A stretch of DNA of 64,000 nucleotides from Adineta ricciae. Taxonomy: Eukaryota; Rotifera; Eurotatoria; Adinetida; Adinetidae. How positions within the stretch are numbered: position 1 is the first letter of the stretch; every line of letters begins with the position of its first letter. The stretch covers positions 310,001-374,000 of the forward strand of contig CAJNOJ010000071.1 of assembly GCA_905250025.1 (NCBI GenBank). The letters run 5' to 3'. The notes beneath the pieces were generated by a model. That model did not search any database, was not told the DNA's origin, and saw nothing but the letters and a program-made list of their open reading frames with translations. Made by a program: the position numbers and the translations under genes. Of this stretch, positions 62,201 through 64,000 are shown in pieces.

Positions 62201-64000
62201 AAATCAACCAAATCTTCATACATTTCATCTTGGTTACAGAAATCACCGAAAGTTGGAGGAAGACGATTTTGACAAATCGCGTGGAACGTCACATCCATAT
62301 TAACACCTAACTTTTCAGATAGAATAATATAGAATTGCTCACGATCTTTATCGTCGTTCAGTCGATCAGCGAATACACTACAATAAATAATCATTTGAAA
62401 ACTGTGGTCACTCGATATTTAACTCTTACCGAAAACATTCATGAATCCATAATCGAATCATTGTCTGTTTTGATGTGATCATTTTCTTTTCAGCACGTAG
62501 TAAGCCTTGAAAAACTTTGGAAATATCTCGTAAATTGAATAGATAGTAGATTTTCGTTGGTGTCGGTAAGAACTTTTCTACGATTGTTTCGTACATTTCA
62601 ATTGTTGCGGTTGTTAATTGATCAGGTAAATTTTTAAATTCATCGTCGTAATCTTGTAAACGTTGGGAAATCATCGTACCGAAAATTCGACGGATTTCAT
62701 TTTCCTAAGAAAAACAAATATTCGAAACTTTAGCTTCGCTGTGTTCTGATGCGACAGATCCTACCGATGGGAATGTCATATTGATTAGATTGAACCGACT
62801 TTGTAAACGTGGACTGATGACTGTTCGACCACCACCTGGCGGGCCCATACCAGCTAATACGAACATATCCTACAAATGTGAGATGTAAAACACCAATGAT
62901 ACACTTCTTTCTCATTCATACTTTAACGTATTTCTTTGTTTGATTCTTTCGATCATACCAAAATCCAAAGTCAAGCCATAATCTTAATAATTCCAATGGT
63001 GGTTGAGAACCGTATTCATCTTTCGCAGGCATATTGAAGTCGTCCATAAAATTCAGTAATTTCTTTCCACCAATCGGAACATAGACACCTTTAACACGTT
63101 TTTCGACTCGGCCTTCAATAATTTCTTGGACTACATTCGATGATGTTTGAGCACTCATGTTGATAATCAACGTGGAATATTCTCGTGCATCCAATTCAGA
63201 CATTACAGCATGCGCGACCGATGTTTTACCGGTACCGACAGGTCCAGTTAATAGAGATGAAAAGCCTTTTCTGATCAACGATGAGACTATGTATTTGTAA
63301 CGAACTGTATCGACTGTCGGTACGATGATTTTGTAGAATGGAACTTCAGTATCCAATTTCCATCCGGAACGTAGTTTTTCTTCCCAACCGATCCATGCAC
63401 GTTGTTTATTGTCGACGTAATATTCAAAGACAGTGTCTTTATTTGGAATCGTACCTTCCAATTCTCGAATGAAAGTATCGATTTTCTTTCGACTTTCTTC
63501 GTCGACTGATGCACAAACCGACCAGATTGTTGAGAATAAGAAGAATAATTCTGTCAGACGACTGAAGTTATCCTCTTGAGCTGGATCAACATCATTCTCC
63601 TTAGTTGCAAGTGAATCAAATAGATAACTAAAAGAACGTACACCATTTAGTTCGGCAATAGGTACTAATTCTTTGCAGTTCTGTTGTTTAAATTGAATGA
63701 TTGGTTTCAAGTATTTATCAGTTAAATATGCTAGTGGTTCGTGAAACTCTTTGGGCTTCTGACTAATCCAACAGTTGATATATGGTCGCCATGAGAGATT
63801 GTTATAATCGCAAAAGACGATACCACAGCCTACAAGAGAAAACTCTCGACTAGAAAGCATTTTCAAGGAATAAACATACGAGAAACGGTAGCAGGCGATG
63901 CAACAGCCATATCACCAGTTTCGAAGAGAAGTGTCACTTGTTCGGGCATAGCAATACGTTCACCATTGGTTAAGGTCAAAATTTTGTTATCATCCATGAC
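56215..64000 (-). CDS. DNAH2: Axonemal dynein heavy chain DNAH2, C-terminal part (5' end beyond window)
   Basis: Multi-exon, stop at 56215; the gene continues past 64000. From right to left: end of AAA2 ([29 protein letters not shown]), AAA3 with P-loop GPVGTGKTS (about 63245-63220), and AAA4 with GIGGSGRQS (about 62047-62019). Then stalk coiled coil 1 (61035-60550), the microtubule-binding region including [20 protein letters not shown], and coiled coil 2 (60290-60000). AAA5 follows ([27 protein letters not shown]), then AAA6 and the C-terminal domain ([59 protein letters not shown]). These blocks match my memory of human DNAH2, an inner-arm dynein f/I1 beta-type heavy chain, much better than other DNAH types. 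No broken frame or lost nucleotide-binding motif is seen. An unusually long intron (about 61218-61440) carries a TA/GA microsatellite. Confidence 0.92.

Overview
This window is eukaryotic and looks like bdelloid rotifer DNA (Adineta/Rotaria type). The evidence is AT-rich sequence, densely packed animal genes on both strands, almost uniform tiny introns (about 50-60 nt, GT...AG), animal-specific proteins (MTTP, DNAH2, SGPL1, PATL1, claudin-like 4-TM proteins), and families I associate with bdelloids (a cysteine-rich two-TM family, F-box-like proteins, multiplied PARG genes). The species call is inference. Gene models were built by hand from reading frames, splice sites and remembered family sequences; where a total length is given, the exons add up in frame.

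Layout. 1-9.4 kb is an accessory region. It holds four copies or fragments of a cysteine-rich two-TM family (<1-353, 772-2070, 2806-3474, 7191-8165), a mucin-like membrane protein on the minus strand (3996-5646), a hairpin insertion, a TCTG microsatellite, a 247-bp MITE-like element and a retroelement-like tail. 9.4-15.7 kb is a compact minus-strand block: flavin monooxygenase, an unknown 129-aa protein and NAT10. 16.3-19.0 kb is PATL1, head-to-head with NAT10. 19.4-20.4 kb is a C2HC zinc-finger gene, head-to-head with SGPL1 (21.0-29.0 kb). One SGPL1 intron is 5.7 kb long and contains an antisense Ly6-like gene.

29.4-32.2 kb holds a small cysteine-rich tail protein and three tandem claudin-like genes. 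MTTP follows (33.3-36.8 kb), converging on the first of four minus-strand PARG paralogues. PARG A, B and C are tandem (36.8-44.6 kb). PARG D (50.6-53.5 kb) lies beyond an F-box-like gene and the queuosine-tRNA galactosyltransferase gene B3GNTL1. The right end holds a beta-1,4-galactosyltransferase (54.8-56.0 kb) and the C-terminal part of axonemal dynein heavy chain DNAH2, which runs off the window.

Most core genes are unrelated housekeeping functions: RNA acetylation, mRNA decapping, sphingolipid breakdown, lipoprotein assembly, ciliary motility and tRNA modification. The clearest themes are local gene amplification (two-TM family, claudin-like genes, PARG) and very compact gene spacing, with shared 3' ends and head-to-head promoters. 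No tRNA, rRNA, CRISPR array or viral gene was recognised.
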